From Zopfochytrium polystomum (taxonomy: Eukaryota > Chytridiomycota > Chytridiomycetes > Chytridiales > Chytridiaceae), in NCBI GenBank assembly GCA_025765615.1, contig JAIVFJ010000170.1, forward strand, positions 62,001-126,000: a DNA stretch of 64,000 bases, in the 5' to 3' direction. Made by a program: the position numbers and the translations under genes. How positions within the stretch are numbered: the stretch's first letter is position 1; each line of letters opens with the position of its first letter. Under the pieces are notes generated by a model. It made no database searches. It worked only from the letters and a program-made list of their open reading frames with translations, and was not told the origin of the DNA. Positions 23,101 through 34,347 of the stretch are shown here, in pieces.

Positions 23101-24702
23101 GCGGCCGCTTTGTCGGCATCAATACGCCGCAAAGACTCTGAAAGCTCAACGCGTACTTTGTCCAATTCCGTCTTTAGCCTTAGTGACTCCTGCTCATGGC
23201 CCTTGGAAGCTTCACTCGTCCTGCGGAGACCTTCAACCTCAGCGGACAAAGCCCTGACTTTCTCAAGCAGTTTGCCCTCGGCCGCCTCTTTGGACGCGAG
23301 CACCTCCTTGGTTGCAGCGTAGGCCTCCTGCAGCTTATCGTGCTCCGCGCGAATCTTATCCAGATCAGCTTGTGCAGCGTGGAGCTTCTCCTCGAGCTTT
23401 TCCGCGGAGGCGGCTGGTACCGAGACGTCGGCGCTCGAAGCGCTGCTGCTGGGGCGCGGAGTGCTGGACACGGTGGCGGTCGCAGCGGCCGTGGCGACGG
23501 GCGCGGCCGCGGTGGCTACAGTAGCCGTTGCGCGGGTCCACCACGTTTTGGCGGAAGCAGCGGGGGGTAGCGGACGTGGCGGCGGCGGCGGCGGCGGCGG
23601 CGGTGCTCGCTGCACCGACCGTCGCTGCGGCCGTGCCAGCCGACCCCGCAGACGCCCCCGCCGCCGCCGCTGCAGCCGTGTCCTCGTCGGTTTTGGCCGG
23701 CTGCAGGTCGCCGCCCGGCAGTAACGCTGCGGCGCTTGTGGACGCCGCAGCGGCGGCCGTCGTTGTCGTCGTCGCTGTAGCCGCCGGTCGCACCGACCAC
23801 CAGCCTCGCGCGAGGCTCGGCGCCGTCGTCGTCGAAGGGGCGGCCGCCGCCGGCGCAGCCCCGGTCGAGGAAGCGGCGGAGGTGGTTCCCGCCGGGGCAG
23901 TCGCTGCCGCCGCAGCCCGAGTTTTAAGTTCGTGCAGCAGCTCCTGGGTCTTTGACAGCTCTGCGTCGAGCCGTTCGTTCTCGCCGCGCAGGCACCGGAT
24001 CGTCTCTTCCAGCACCAGCGCGGCGTCTCCGGGGCTCGGCAGCGCGGTCACGTCCGGGCGATCGGACTCGGGCAGCTTCTCGGACGCGTCGAGGAGCGCG
24101 GCGGAGAGGCGCGCGATTTGGGACTTTTGGGCGTCGCTCTGCGACGCGAGCTGGTGCATGTGGTCCTTGAGCGCCGAAAGCTGCAGCTTCTGGTCGGCGA
24201 GCAGCTCCAGCTCCAGCTTCAGTTTTGCGTTTTCGTCCAGCGCCTGCTGCACCTGCTGCTTGTCCTTTGAAATCGCAAGCAGGTTCTTCACTTTCTTCAG
24301 CTCCTTGTCCACGGCCTGGTGCTCGCGCTCCAGCTCTTTCCGCTCCCGCTCTGACTTTTCCAGCCTTGCCATAACTAGGTAGTGTGATCGACTTTAAAGA
24401 GAAAATCATAGAGAAGTTACCCAGGTTGTTGACTCACGCTGTTCTACTACTTGTGATTTGTCCGAATGGTCCCCTTCTCCAGGAAGGACACCCTAAGGAA
24501 TGAAGAGAAGGTTTTTGATCGTGGTAAGGGAAGTGCGTATTTCTAAAACACTCGTCGTTTGAACGTGCGCGCCCAACCACTCGAATACACTCATTACATG
24601 GGGCTCTCCCGTCGCTGGATCAATCATGATGAAATCAGACCCAGAGAGCTGGTGGGGCGGAGCGTATGCGTAGTTTCCAGAGCAAGACTGCAGTGATCGC
24701 AA
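20196..24702 (-). CDS. Golgi/endosome coiled-coil protein, CCDC186 (CCCP-1)-like
   Basis: A long minus-strand gene made almost wholly of heptad-repeat coiled coil, rich in Glu/Lys/Leu/Ala. The 5' exons are approximate: coding is read from about 24702, a small exon near 24500-24435 (VLPGEGDHSDKSQVVEQ) precedes MARLEKSERERKELE at 24372, and then 24372-22880, 22825-21240 and shorter exons to a stop at 20196. The C-terminal block (MGEELDHKSKTVQQYILRD, then GGFNLGILASGS and NVKMQKLLE) corresponds to the conserved end of animal CCDC186/C. elegans CCCP-1 (RKSKIIQNYILRE-type motif followed by a short globular stretch), a RAB-2 effector of dense-core vesicle and endosomal sorting. The similarity is limited to that tail; coiled coil alone is not diagnostic. 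An Ala-rich stretch at about 23520-23640 needs a one-base frame change (see findings). Confidence 0.62.
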
Positions 24703-25585
24703 AGTGATGAAACGAGAGGGGCCCTAATTTCTGTTTTGCCACGAATGTTGCGCGTGTTCAGACGCGACGCGCGTGGTTGTTTTTTCAATAATTACAACAA
24801 CTAAAAAATTGCATGTAAAACGACCGAGAAAAACAAAAGAAACCACTGTGCCCGCAAGCGCATTTTACCCTCGAGTGCAATCTGGGGTAGTGCCTGCAAG
24901 GTACTGCAAGAGTATTACCGATTCGGGGGCCACACTGGCAGGAAGAGCCATTTAAGCAAGATGCTGCTGCTCTTCCTGCATTTCACCTGGCAATCCACAA
25001 GAAAGGTTAAAGAACAAGAATGGTAAAAGAGAAAAACTATGATTTTTGCATTCACGGCACACTAAGTGTTCGGCTCGCCATCGGTGCGTCCAGCTGGCTC
25101 GCAAGTCAAAAATTGGGTGAAACACAATGCGTTCGATCATTGTGAGTTGGCGGGAACTTCTACTCTCTGATTTTTCCTTTGACAAGGCGTTCTATCAGAA
25201 CGAGGTTCAACAACACGGAAGTGCAAACATGAACTCCCACCATCACTTTGGCAAAGGATACACGGCGCTGAAGCAATGAGATTCGTATTTCTTCTCAAAC
25301 GTAAATTGCGAATGAGGTGCACAATTAGAGGGGACCGTCGGCAGAACTTGGGCAAGATCCGCTCGGGGATCTGGGTTGCCGTAGCACGTCGAACCGCAGA
25401 ACACACAATTAGTGGAAACTAATCAAAAGAAAGTAGAATAACGGAGGAAGAGTGGTGCGAGTGGGCGCGGCTTTCCAACGAAAGTTTGGGCCAGAATAGT
25501 AAAGAAAAAGTGGAAAGGGAGAAGAGTACTGTGGTTTGTCCCAGAAAATTACAAAGGGTGCGCGCGGGCACCCAGCAGTTTCTGC
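24703..25585. other. Intergenic, nothing recognised
   Basis: About 880 bp between the coiled-coil gene and the 3' end of the phospholipase gene. The open frames here lack domain motifs and splice continuity. It may contain an additional 5' exon of the coiled-coil gene, since an in-frame TAG directly abuts a possible acceptor at about 24723, and the long 3' UTR of the phospholipase gene. Confidence 0.4.
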
Positions 25586-27544
25586 TCAGATGCCAGTTCC
25601 GGTCGTAATGGCATTGAAGACCTGGAACAGCTCCTCAAACTCATTTTCAATGTCCAAAACCTCCATGGCGAGGTCGATGTACGGGGCGTCGGGGAGCTTG
25701 GCTGGAGCGTCAGAGCGGGGAGCTGACAGTTCCGCGAACAAGAAGTCGAACGGAGCCGCCCAGGCATCGCGCTTAGTAAGGTAGGATGGAAGGTTGAAGA
25801 GCTTCTTCACGGTGGCCGCGACAGAGGAGTGCTCAAAGTAGCTCGACGCGTACGCGCCGGTCGGGTTCTTCACAACGCGGGATTTGGCAACCCATGGAGA
25901 AACGACGACTGAATATTATAATAGACAAGGTAAGCAGATAAAACAAGGCAGGAGCAAAAGAGCGGTCGGATTACTCGTTGGCACGCGGACGCCGAGGCGG
26001 TCGAAGCGGAAGAAGGTGGAGTTTGCAGAGATGTCATCCGGAGAAGGGACGCCGGTCTGGGGTGGCGGGACGTCTGGGCACAGAGAGAGAGCAAAGTCAG
26101 GCGGAGAGAGCTTCATCCAAAATCGATTTCAAGTTTGAGCAAGGAACAGAGCTTACGGTCGTAGAAGCCGCCGTGCTCGTCGTAGGTGATGATGAGCGCG
26201 GTCGAGTTCCACTGGGGGCCGTTGCGCAGGGCCTCGTAAATGTTCTTGAGCAGCGTCTCGCCGCGCGCCACGTTGTGGGGGGGGGTGGTTGTCGTTGGCG
26301 AACACGCCCGGCAGGCTGAAGAGGATGGGGTCGATCTGGGCAAAGTTGGGGAGGGTGCCCTTCTTGGCATCCGAGTAGAACGAGTCCATGGACTTGAGCT
26401 TGGTGAGGATGTCCTTGATGTTGCGGACATCCTTGAAGGCGATCGAGGTCGGCACCTGGCCAAAGTAGTTTTTCCACGACAAGCCGGCATCCTCAACGCT
26501 CTGTGGTGCGTTGAAGTGTGAGTTGAGTGTGTGAGCGTGCAAAAGTGCGCGTTGTTTGGATGGTCACGAGTCACCTAAGACGACAGAAAAGGAAAGGAGT
26601 CCCCGAAGAAGACGGAATCTTTCCCAATTCGGAAAGCCGCACGCCTCCCCAGCCACCTCCCAAAAATCATGCGCACGCGCACCCCCTCCCTCTCCCTCCT
26701 CTCATCGTCCCTCCTCTCCACACTGTCCTCCCTCCTCTCCCTCTCGCTTTCCCCTCGCCCCACACATACATACGCGCCCACCGTACCCACACACACTCCC
26801 ACGCCCACGCCCACACACCCACCTGGAAGAGACTCTTTTGGGGAAGGCCGCTCAGAATCGTGCCCAGACCGTTGTTGTAGTTGCCGTTCGACGTGGCCGA
26901 CATCAAAAAGTACCGGTTGGGGAACGTCGGTCTGCCAACACGCACGTCCGAGTCAGGGGAGGGAGAGAGTGCAGTTCAGAAAAGGAAACTCACCCCGGGA
27001 CGCCGGCGTACCAGTGGTCAAAGACCGCAAATTCTTCGGCCAGCGACACGGTGATGGGCAGCTTGGACGGGTGGAAGACGTCGATGGCCTGATGCAGGAC
27101 CGTGGTGTTCGTGGTGTTGTACGTCGCCGAGAACGAGTCCACAAAGCCGGCCATGTTCGCCTGGCGCTGGTTGGCGGCCGTCAAGGGGTCAAGGACGGGC
27201 GAGCCGAACAGCTGCTGGGTGACTCCCGGCACGGTGTGGATGGGGTCCTGCACGCCCGTCAGCTGGGCGTTCGGCAGGGCGTTCACCACCTGCTTGGTGG
27301 CGGTGAGGACGTTGCTGGCGTCGGCGGGGAGGGGTTCCACTCCGCGGTCCTTGTTGAGGAGCGCCCAGTAGCCGAGCAGGTGGTCGAACGAGCGGTTCTC
27401 GAGCGTGATGAGCACAACGTTCTTGATGGGTCCGGACAGCGAGGGAGTGCTGCTGCCACCGCCGGCGACGACAGCCGTCGGCGACGAGGCAAGGGTGAGG
27501 GCGGCGGCGGCGACAGCCGCGATGAGGGTGCGTGGGGACAGCAT
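25586..27544 (-). CDS. Secreted phospholipase-C-type phosphoesterase (PF04185 family), one-base frame break in assembly
   Basis: Five exons: 27544-26994, 26931-26823, 26500-26157, 26073-25975 and 25908-25586. The N terminus is a signal peptide (MLSPRTLIAAVAAAALTLAS). The phosphoesterase core shows NVVLITLENRSFDHLLGYW (metal-binding Glu-Asn-Arg-Ser-Phe-Asp-His), FDHWYAGVPGPTFPNRYFLM, then NDNHPPHNVARGE, LIITYDEHGGFYDHVPPP (metal-site Asp-Glu-His) and RLGVRVPTIVVSPWV, ending PTGAYASSYFEHSSVAATVK. This is the bacterial/fungal/plant non-specific phospholipase C and acid phosphatase family. The G9 run at 26277-26285 is one base too long: frames before and after it agree only with eight. With eight, the exons sum to 475 codons (474 aa). 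N-glycosylation sequons (NTTNTT) fit secretion. Intron 2 (26501-26822) is long and low in complexity. Confidence 0.88.
26277..26285. other. G9 homopolymer causing a +1 frame break in the phospholipase gene
   Basis: Nine consecutive G on the plus strand (C on the coding strand). Reading into the run gives ANDNHPP and reading out gives HNVARGE; the two join in frame only if one base is removed. Phase bookkeeping at the flanking splice sites independently requires the same single-base excess. Confidence 0.85.
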
Positions 27545-27662
27545 TGGCGGTCTTGGGTACTCGCAGACTCCGTTACTTTATTTATTTATTTTTTTTTCTC
27601 TGTCTCCTGCCCTCCGTGGCCTGCCTTTTCAATCACTCGCCACACGCATGCACACAACACGC

Positions 27663-27681
27663 GCTCTCTCTCTCTCTCTCC

Positions 27682-27775
<94 letters not shown>

Positions 27776-27795
27776 CCTCTCTCTCTCTCTCGCTG
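27663..27795. repeat. (CT)n microsatellite
   Basis: About 130 bp of nearly uninterrupted CT dinucleotides just upstream of the phospholipase start, about 120 bp from its ATG. It lies in the presumed promoter and 5' UTR region, where polypyrimidine stretches are common in fungi. Confidence 0.95.
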
Positions 27796-28410
27796 GGATC
27801 CGCAATTCTCTGCCAGTCTGTGTGTGTCTCCTTTGCTTGTGTGGTCCGCACACGCGCTCCGTCGTTCGTTGCACGCGCCAATGCGCAAAATTTTGGTGCC
27901 TCCTCACAAGGAAAATAAACCAATCACGGCAAGAAATTTTGCCTCTTTTGGCTGGTTTGTCACTTGTTTTTTTTTTTTTTGAATTTTGATTTTTGATTTT
28001 TTGTCTGCCTGTGCTGGTCCTGCTGGAATGTGGGAAAGTATGACGTCGATAGGCGGAACCCAACAGGTGTGCACACGCCCACATAGCATTTAGAATTGAA
28101 CTGACCCCCATTGACCTGGAAACATTCCTTGGCAAAAAAAAAAAAAAAAAAAAAAACAATTACAGCAAATCCGTCAACCTCACCTTCTTGGATATGGTAA
28201 TCCAGCGGACAGGCAACTTGTCGCTGGATTGAAAGGAGGGTGGCATACCACAATGAATTTGTGTGGGGCATTTCACAATGTATGTAGTGGCAGGCCATGT
28301 AGAGTTTGACCAATGAAGCTCTGCTTCGTTGGGTCAGGGCTTCGCTAGCCCCCTGAGCCACTTACACACAGACAGACAGAGAAAGACAGAAAGCAAGAGA
28401 GGTCCCAGTC

Positions 28411-29072
28411 TGTCAGGAACAGGGCAGGACAGGACAAGGCAGACAAGGAACTGAGAGGAGCGATGATTGTATTGGAAACAATAATTCACTTGAGGGATGG
28501 GACAGGTCCCCCATCCCCCTTTTATACCTTTTGAGAGTGTTCCTTGTCAAGACTCAAAGAAAGTTCCAGAAAGAGCAATTAGTAATACAATGATACCAAT
28601 GACAACAAGACAAGTCAGGAAAGCAAAGAAGATTCCAGAAGGTTCCACAAGGTTCCATGAAGGAATGTTCTAGAAGGTTCCAGAGGTTTCCAGAGGGTGA
28701 TTCATAACACAGTCTTGCAGCACACACTCGCAAACCCGCACGCTCAGACAAACCAAGTGCTGCCCTCGCAGCCTTTGTGTTATGAATCAATCTCTGGAAA
28801 CCTCTGGAACCATCCAGAACATTCCTTTCTGGAACCTTCTTGCCTTTCTGACTTGTCTTGTTGTTGTCATTGGTGTCATTGGTATCATTGGTATCACTAG
28901 TAATTGTCCTTTCTGGGACTGTCCTTGAGCTTTGACAATGAAGACTCTCAAAGAGAATAATGGGGGATTGGGGGAACCTGTCCCATCGCTCAAATGAATT
29001 ATTGTTTACAATGTAATCATCACTCCTCTCAGTTCCTTGTCTGCCTTGCCCAGTCCTGCCATGTTCCTGACA
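28411..29072. mobile_element. Large imperfect inverted repeat (foldback/MITE-like element)
   Basis: The segment beginning TGTCAGGAACAGGGCAGGAC (28411) recurs in inverted form ending at about 29072 (…CAGTCCTGCCATGTTCCTGACA on the plus strand). Matching landmarks occur in mirror order: GGAACTGAGAGG with CCTCTCAGTTCC, GGGACAGGTCCCCCA with GGGGAACCTGTCCC, TACCAATGACAACAAGAC with its inverse near 28860, GTTCCAGAGGTTTCCAGAG with its inverse near 28795, and GATTCATAACACA with its inverse near 28785. The arms are roughly 300 bp with a spacer of about 65 bp (about 28714-28778). No transposase frame is inside, so it resembles a foldback or MITE-type non-autonomous element. No target duplication was identified. 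Confidence 0.8.
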
Positions 29073-30154
29073 CTTTGGCTGCTTGTGGGGCAACCCACTG
29101 ACTGTGACAGGAAGACAGACAGCCTGTTGACTGCTGCAGACAGGTGGGCACTGGCTCCAAAGTACTCACATAATCCAGAGGGAGAAATAAAAACAGTCCA
29201 TTGACTTCAAAAAGAGACAGAGAGCGGCGCCTCATTGATTTGTAGATAGACAACAGACTGTTGACTTTGCAAAATCATTAACTGAAATAGCATTTTAGTA
29301 GGCTCCCCCCCCCCTCCACTGACCCCAAGGGGAGGGGGGCTGTGGCGGCCACCCCTCCTCCGCCCTCCTTTTGGGTTGGTGGCATATCTTCAAAGTGGAG
29401 GAAAAGCTGATGCAAACTTTGGTCCCTTGAGAAGAACACAGCATTTTCAGTGTATTGATCATAATGCAAATGAGAGAGAAGGAGAGAGAGTGAGAGAGAG
29501 AGAATGGGAGAGAGTTGTCAACCCCTGTAACAAAATGCTCTCGCTGTTCTTCCTCTTGGACTTCTGTTGGTCTATTTGGTTCTACTTTTCCGTTTACCTT
29601 TTCTTCCTTTTTCTTATTTTCTGACAGTCGGTTTTTTGCACTGCTTCACGTGCAGCTGGAGCATTACAAACAACTGTGAGCCTGTAGCCGCATTGCAACG
29701 ACCCCTCCCAGACAGTCAACCAAGGACTGAAAGACCTAAAGAGCAACAGACAGACACAGAGGCAGACAGATAGAGAGCAGACAGTGAAACAGACAGCCAA
29801 GAGCTGAAAGAAGACAAAGGGAGAGCCAGAGAGACAGACGGGAGAGACAGGGAGAAGAGATAGCGAGGAAATTTTTTTTTATGGGGCTCCTTGGGCTTCC
29901 TGCTCGATCGATCAAGAGATATTGTGCATTTCATCCCAAATTTCCAGTGCAAAAAATCAAGCGCATGAGTAGGTTGGCTTGGGGTTGCTATGGTGGTTGG
30001 CTGTAGTCAATCGCTGATTGGCTGCGCTGGGGTTGTTTTCACTATGGGCTGGAGATTGCAAACCCATTTGTCTGCTGAGCGGAGACCTCTGTCCAGGCCT
30101 CTGGACACCCACTGGTTGATTTGAAATGCTCCTGATGATTTCAAATCATTTTCC

Positions 30155-30196
30155 CTCTGTGTGGAGCCCTGTGCAGCAACAGGGCTCCACACAGAG
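30155..30196. repeat. Perfect 18-bp inverted repeat with 6-nt loop
   Basis: Arms CTCTGTGTGGAGCCCTGT (30155-30172) and its exact complement (30179-30196) flank GCAGCA. Near-copies of a TTGATTTG(A/C)AATGCTC motif lie on each side (30117-30131 and 30202-30216). The structure could form a strong stem-loop. No gene adjoins it, so a terminator role is not supported. Confidence 0.9.
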
Positions 30197-31726
30197 CTTG
30201 GTTGATTTGCAATGCTCTGTCGCTCGCCTCGCTCGCTCCCTTGGACAAGTCCTCGATTCAAACCTTGGTTGTATCCTTTCTCTCTTTCTACCTCCCAGGA
30301 GTTCGCTTCACTTTGCAGCCTTGACCCTTCCACCTTCTTGCATCGCTGCCTTCACTCACAACATCACCTTCTACACTGCAACTTCAACAGACAGAGAGAG
30401 ATAGGAATAGAGAAGGAGAGACAGAGAGACAGAGCGACGGACACTGTCTGTCTCTCTCTCCTGCCCTGTCTGTCCGCCTGTCTGTCTTTCTGTCTCTGCA
30501 TCATTTTTGGATCGCCGCTTCCTTTTTCGGCTTCCGCCCTTTGACTTCCTTCCTTTTCCAGTTTTACAACTAAGTTTTGATAGGCACCAAAGAAAAAAAA
30601 TTAGAGGATTACCCACTAGCGCTTGTTTCGTTCGGTGTTGATGATCGCGAAGGACAAAGTTCTCCGGCAGGTCGGGCCTCCGTATGCACTCCTCCATTGA
30701 AGATGGGCAAAAAGTGAAGCACGCGTGGATTTTGTTAAACAAATACAATGTGCAATAGCGTGTGCAATGTCCAATGTGCAATATCGCCGACGCCACCCAA
30801 GCTAAATGAGCATTTCCTTCTGACCAAGTCTGTCCAACAATGTTTTTGGAGCAGTGTGTGCGCTGTGGAAGCGCCAGACGCTTCCCTTGTTGCGCCGCTA
30901 TGAGCTATTGCGCCTTTCCCGTGTGTTTCAGAGTTTCTACCTTTGTGTTTCGCTTTGTTAGCGGCACGACACTGACATAGAGCAAAAGGGGCGACCTGAC
31001 CTCCTCCGTCAAGCAGCGAAGCATCTTTGCGACGTGGCTAGCTTTACAGAGATGGCAAATGCAACATTCATTGCAAGCAGCTGCAATGATCACCAGTTGC
31101 TAATTTCTGATACTGAAAGATAAGTCGCCAACACACCATCTTCGCAATAAACGCAAAAGTCGGGTGCTCTCGTCAAAAAAGTCCGTTCCTTGTTCAGGCC
31201 CGCTTGCAGGACAGCGGTTACATACCGCGGACACACATCAACCTTTGTTTGGCAGGCTTCAGAGTGTATTGGCTTCCATTCGTTTCTCCCTTCCCAGAAG
31301 TTTTCTGTAGAAGTGAGGAGGAAGAAGAACAAAAAATAGTCAAGCAGTTTGACGCTGGTGGCTTTATATGGGGTCGAAGAAGTAGCGAAAAGTTTAAGAA
31401 GACTGTAGGGCCAAAACGGGGCTCGGCGACCGGGGTGGAGAAGGAAATTGGTTGAGGAGCCCCCCACACAACCCAATTCCACTTCGGACTCCAAATCTAG
31501 AAGTTGGCCGGCTTGCTCTTTACCCAGAGGGAAAAAGAAAACAAAATCAACAAGTCTACCTCCGGGTAAAGTTGCAGAGTGAGGCAGGAAAGGAGTTTTT
31601 CATAGAACAAGGAAGAAAACAGGGGGAAATAATGGCAGCAGCGGCTTAATAGGGTAAGAAGGTGGAAGAGTGTAGAAGGCTTGTGGCGGAAGGGAAGGGT
31701 CTCCTTTCCGCGCGTGTAGAGTCAGT

Positions 31727-33303
31727 TTAGATACCGTCAACGCAGTTGATTGCCAGCTTGGACTTGTCAACGTTGATGCACCGCCAGTTGTCCTTGGTGA
31801 AGCCAGAGTTCGGCGAGATGGTGATGTTGCTGGCGTAGATGTTGTTGCAGACGGACGGCGTGCTGCAAATCAAGCTGCCGACAACACCCTTGGTCAGCTT
31901 TCCGGACGCGCTACCCCAGAAGTTCTTGAAGTAAACGTCCGAAATGGTCAGGCTGGACGGGAACAAGTTGCAGAGCGTGGTGTTGGACTGGCCGTAGCAC
32001 TGGGTCAGCTCGATGACGTAGTCGTTCTTGAAGTTGTAGAACGTGTCGTAGGTCACGTTCTTCACCTCGCCGGAGCCACCTCCGCCCTGGAGGTCGGTGG
32101 AGAGCGCCGACTGAACACCGGGCCAGACCTTGATGCGGGCGCCGTCCGACGCGTTCGACATGGAGATGTTGTACACGTAAATGTTCTTGACGATGTCGTA
32201 GTTCAGCTTGTACTGTCCCAGGGAGCCGACCGAGATGCCGTGCGATCCGTTGCAGACCAGGTTCTGGACGACGATGTTGGTCGAGTTGGGCTTGAACGAG
32301 ACGCAGTCGTCGCCGTTGTTGATGACCGAGTTCTGGATGACGATGTTGTCGGAGCGGTACGTGTCCCATCCGTCAGTGTTCTTGGCGAGGTTCTTGCTCA
32401 CGGAGCCGCCGGAGATGCTGATGCTGTCGTACACAACGTTCTGCGAGTTCAGGATGAGGTTGTACCACTGCGCCGAGTAGCGCATGTTGATGCCCGAGAT
32501 GGTACCGCCTGCATTGGTTTTTGTTGTTGGTTAGGGGTGGTTGGGGAGGCGAAGAAGACAAAGAAAAAAAGCCATCGAAAAATAAAATAATATCAGTGCA
32601 ACACGTCGCAGAATATCATGAAGGCCAAAAACGGAACAAGAGCAAGGACACGCACCGACACAACAACAAAAACGAAAAGAAAAAAAAAAAAGAGAAGAAA
32701 ATGAAAAAAAAAAAACAGAAAAGGGATGGAAAACGAACCGTTCAGGCCGCTCACGACAAGAAGGATGGCGCGGTAGATCAGCGGGTTCGCCGCGTAGGCG
32801 TCGTACCAGTTCTGGCCGAGACCGTTCAGCGTGCCGACGCCCTTGCCGTAGAGGTTGACGTCCTCCCCGCCCAAGACCCAGATGGAGGTGGCGTTCTGGA
32901 AAGTCCAGTAGAACATCTTGTCCTGCCAGTAGGTCACGTTGTCGTAAAAGTTGATCGTGCCGGTGAGCTCAATGTCAACGTTCTTCAGGCCTCGCAAGTC
33001 CAGAGGCGTTTTGATCAGGTACTCGTTCGCCAGGACGACCTTGCCGCCATTGTTGCACTTTTGGGCGGCCGCGTAGATGTTTGGCGCATCGTCGCCGCCG
33101 TTGCCGACCGGCCTCACGTGGCACGCGCGGTGGTCCTGGCGGGTCAGTCCGCGCAGCACCGTGACGCCACCGGGGTTTTTGGGAGCCACCTGGATGTTTG
33201 GGGCGTCTGTGGTGGCCCACTCGTAGGTGGTCGTCGGGACGGCGACTGCCGAGGATGCAGAGAGGGCGGCGACCGCGAGGGCGATGACTGATTGCAGGAG
33301 CAT
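31727..33303 (-). CDS. Secreted GH28 polygalacturonase (exo-type likely)
   Basis: Two exons, 33303-32739 and 32508-31727, separated by a 230-nt intron with an unusual GTTCGT donor and long poly-A/T stretches; 448 aa. The signal peptide is [21 protein letters not shown]. The right-handed beta-helix enzyme carries the GH28 active-site series: NTDGWDTY (catalytic Asp), NNGDDCVSF (two Asps), [11 protein letters not shown] (catalytic His) and RIKVWPG (substrate-binding Arg/Lys). NTDGWD instead of the NTDGFD usual in endo enzymes, and the SVGSLGQY context, favour an exo-polygalacturonase. It would release galacturonate from pectin outside the cell. Several NxS/T sequons are present. A pectin-degrading saprotrophic or plant-associated habit follows by inference. 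Confidence 0.93.
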
Positions 33304-34347
33304 TTCTGGGGGGTGAGAAGTCTTGCTCTTCTTTGTTTTTATATGTTTTTCTACTTGCTTGCTGCTGCGCGTGGAGAAGGAGATATCACAAGAGGTTTCA
33401 AACAACTGGTATGTGTGTGTGACGGAAGATTTTAGGCTGAGGTTGTTTGTCGACGAAGCGGAAAGAGGAACATGAGACGCGCAAGGTATTTATATGGTTC
33501 AGTGGAAGTGGGTTGACTGACTGACTGACTGACTGCTGCGCGCGCACATTGTTTTTTTTGTTTTGTTTTGTGAGTGTGTGTTTTTTTTCTTTTCGGTCTG
33601 TCTCTCCTTACTTCATTTTTTTTTGTCATATTCTCTTAGTTTGTGTGTTTTTTTTTCCTTTTTATTTTCCTTTTCTTTTTTCTTTTTTCTTTTTTCTTTT
33701 TCTTTTTTCTTCTTTTGCACATGATTTCTCTTTCAAACCTCGTGGAGCAGACCATGGATGGGCGCAGAGGCGGACGGAAGCTTGCTTGTGTGAGGGGATG
33801 AGTTAGTGAGTGTGTGTGTGTGTAAGCGTGTGTGTGTGTGTGTGTGGGATGTGCAATAGTGGAGGGAAGTGGTGGCAGACAGAGAGGGCAGGCAGTTGCC
33901 GCGCGGCACATGACCCAATGCTTCACTCTCTCACTCATTCGTCTCGCGCCTCTCTTTCTCCATCTCTCTATCTCTGTCTCTCCCATTTAGTGGAAATGAA
34001 CTGCCCCCGCCCCTTTCGGCCTGTGGAGGGCGTCGTGAACAGCTCGAGTCCTCGTGATAGCATTGTAGGCCGGGAAAAATCAGAGTGCAGAAAGGACAAG
34101 AAAATAATTATTACAGAGGAAGGAAGTAAGTCGGAGTGAGAAAGAGGGAAAGGCGTGGTGCGGACAGTGGAGGATGAAGAGGGGGAGAGAGTAAGTTTTC
34201 ACTGCTGTGGGATTGTCGAAACTGGGGAGAGATTTGGTTGGTGGTTGTGGAGCATCAAATTGGTTGGGTTGTCGGGTCGCAAGCTCTGTCTTTCGTCTTC
34301 CGAAATTTCCAACAGTTCATTCGCCAAACTCAAGCGGAACGAAGCTA
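33304..34347. other. Divergent intergenic/promoter region with pyrimidine and GT tracts
   Basis: Separates the polygalacturonase (minus) from the F-box gene (plus). It contains T/C-rich tracts (33551-33720, CTTTTT repeats) and a GT microsatellite at about 33810-33847. A TTTATATGG element at 33488-33496 could serve as a TATA-like site for the polygalacturonase. No coding sequence is supported. Confidence 0.5.

Larger units (their letters stand above)
27545..31726. other. 4.2-kb gene-poor interval rich in microsatellites and palindromes
   Basis: Between the divergent-side 5' end of the phospholipase gene and the 3' end of the polygalacturonase gene. It holds a long CT microsatellite, poly-T and poly-A tracts (27967-27980, 28133-28156), a large foldback element (28411-29072), a G/C-rich palindromic patch near 29306-29350, GA-rich tracts (29475-29515), CAGA-type runs near 29750 and 30400, and a perfect hairpin at 30155-30196. 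The many open frames are products of these simple repeats. No gene is supported. Confidence 0.6.

Noticed and set aside
23528..24382. 284-aa Ala/Val-rich plus-strand frame
   Set aside because: Shadow of the GC-rich Ala-repeat exon on the minus strand, whose coiled-coil frame has better context and splice continuity.
27586..28159. RE/SL dipeptide-repeat open frames on both strands
   Set aside because: They are translations of the CT microsatellite and flanking poly-T, in all frames, and contain no non-repeat domain.
28290..28365. tRNA-like stem-loops
   Set aside because: GC-rich short palindromes are present, but no T-loop GTTCRA motif, anticodon arm or acceptor pairing could be laid out.
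28554..29093. 179-aa minus-strand open frame
   Set aside because: It spans the foldback arms and spacer. The encoded Asn-Asp-Thr repeats come from the CATTGGTGTCATTGG units, and the same peptide appears mirrored on the other strand.
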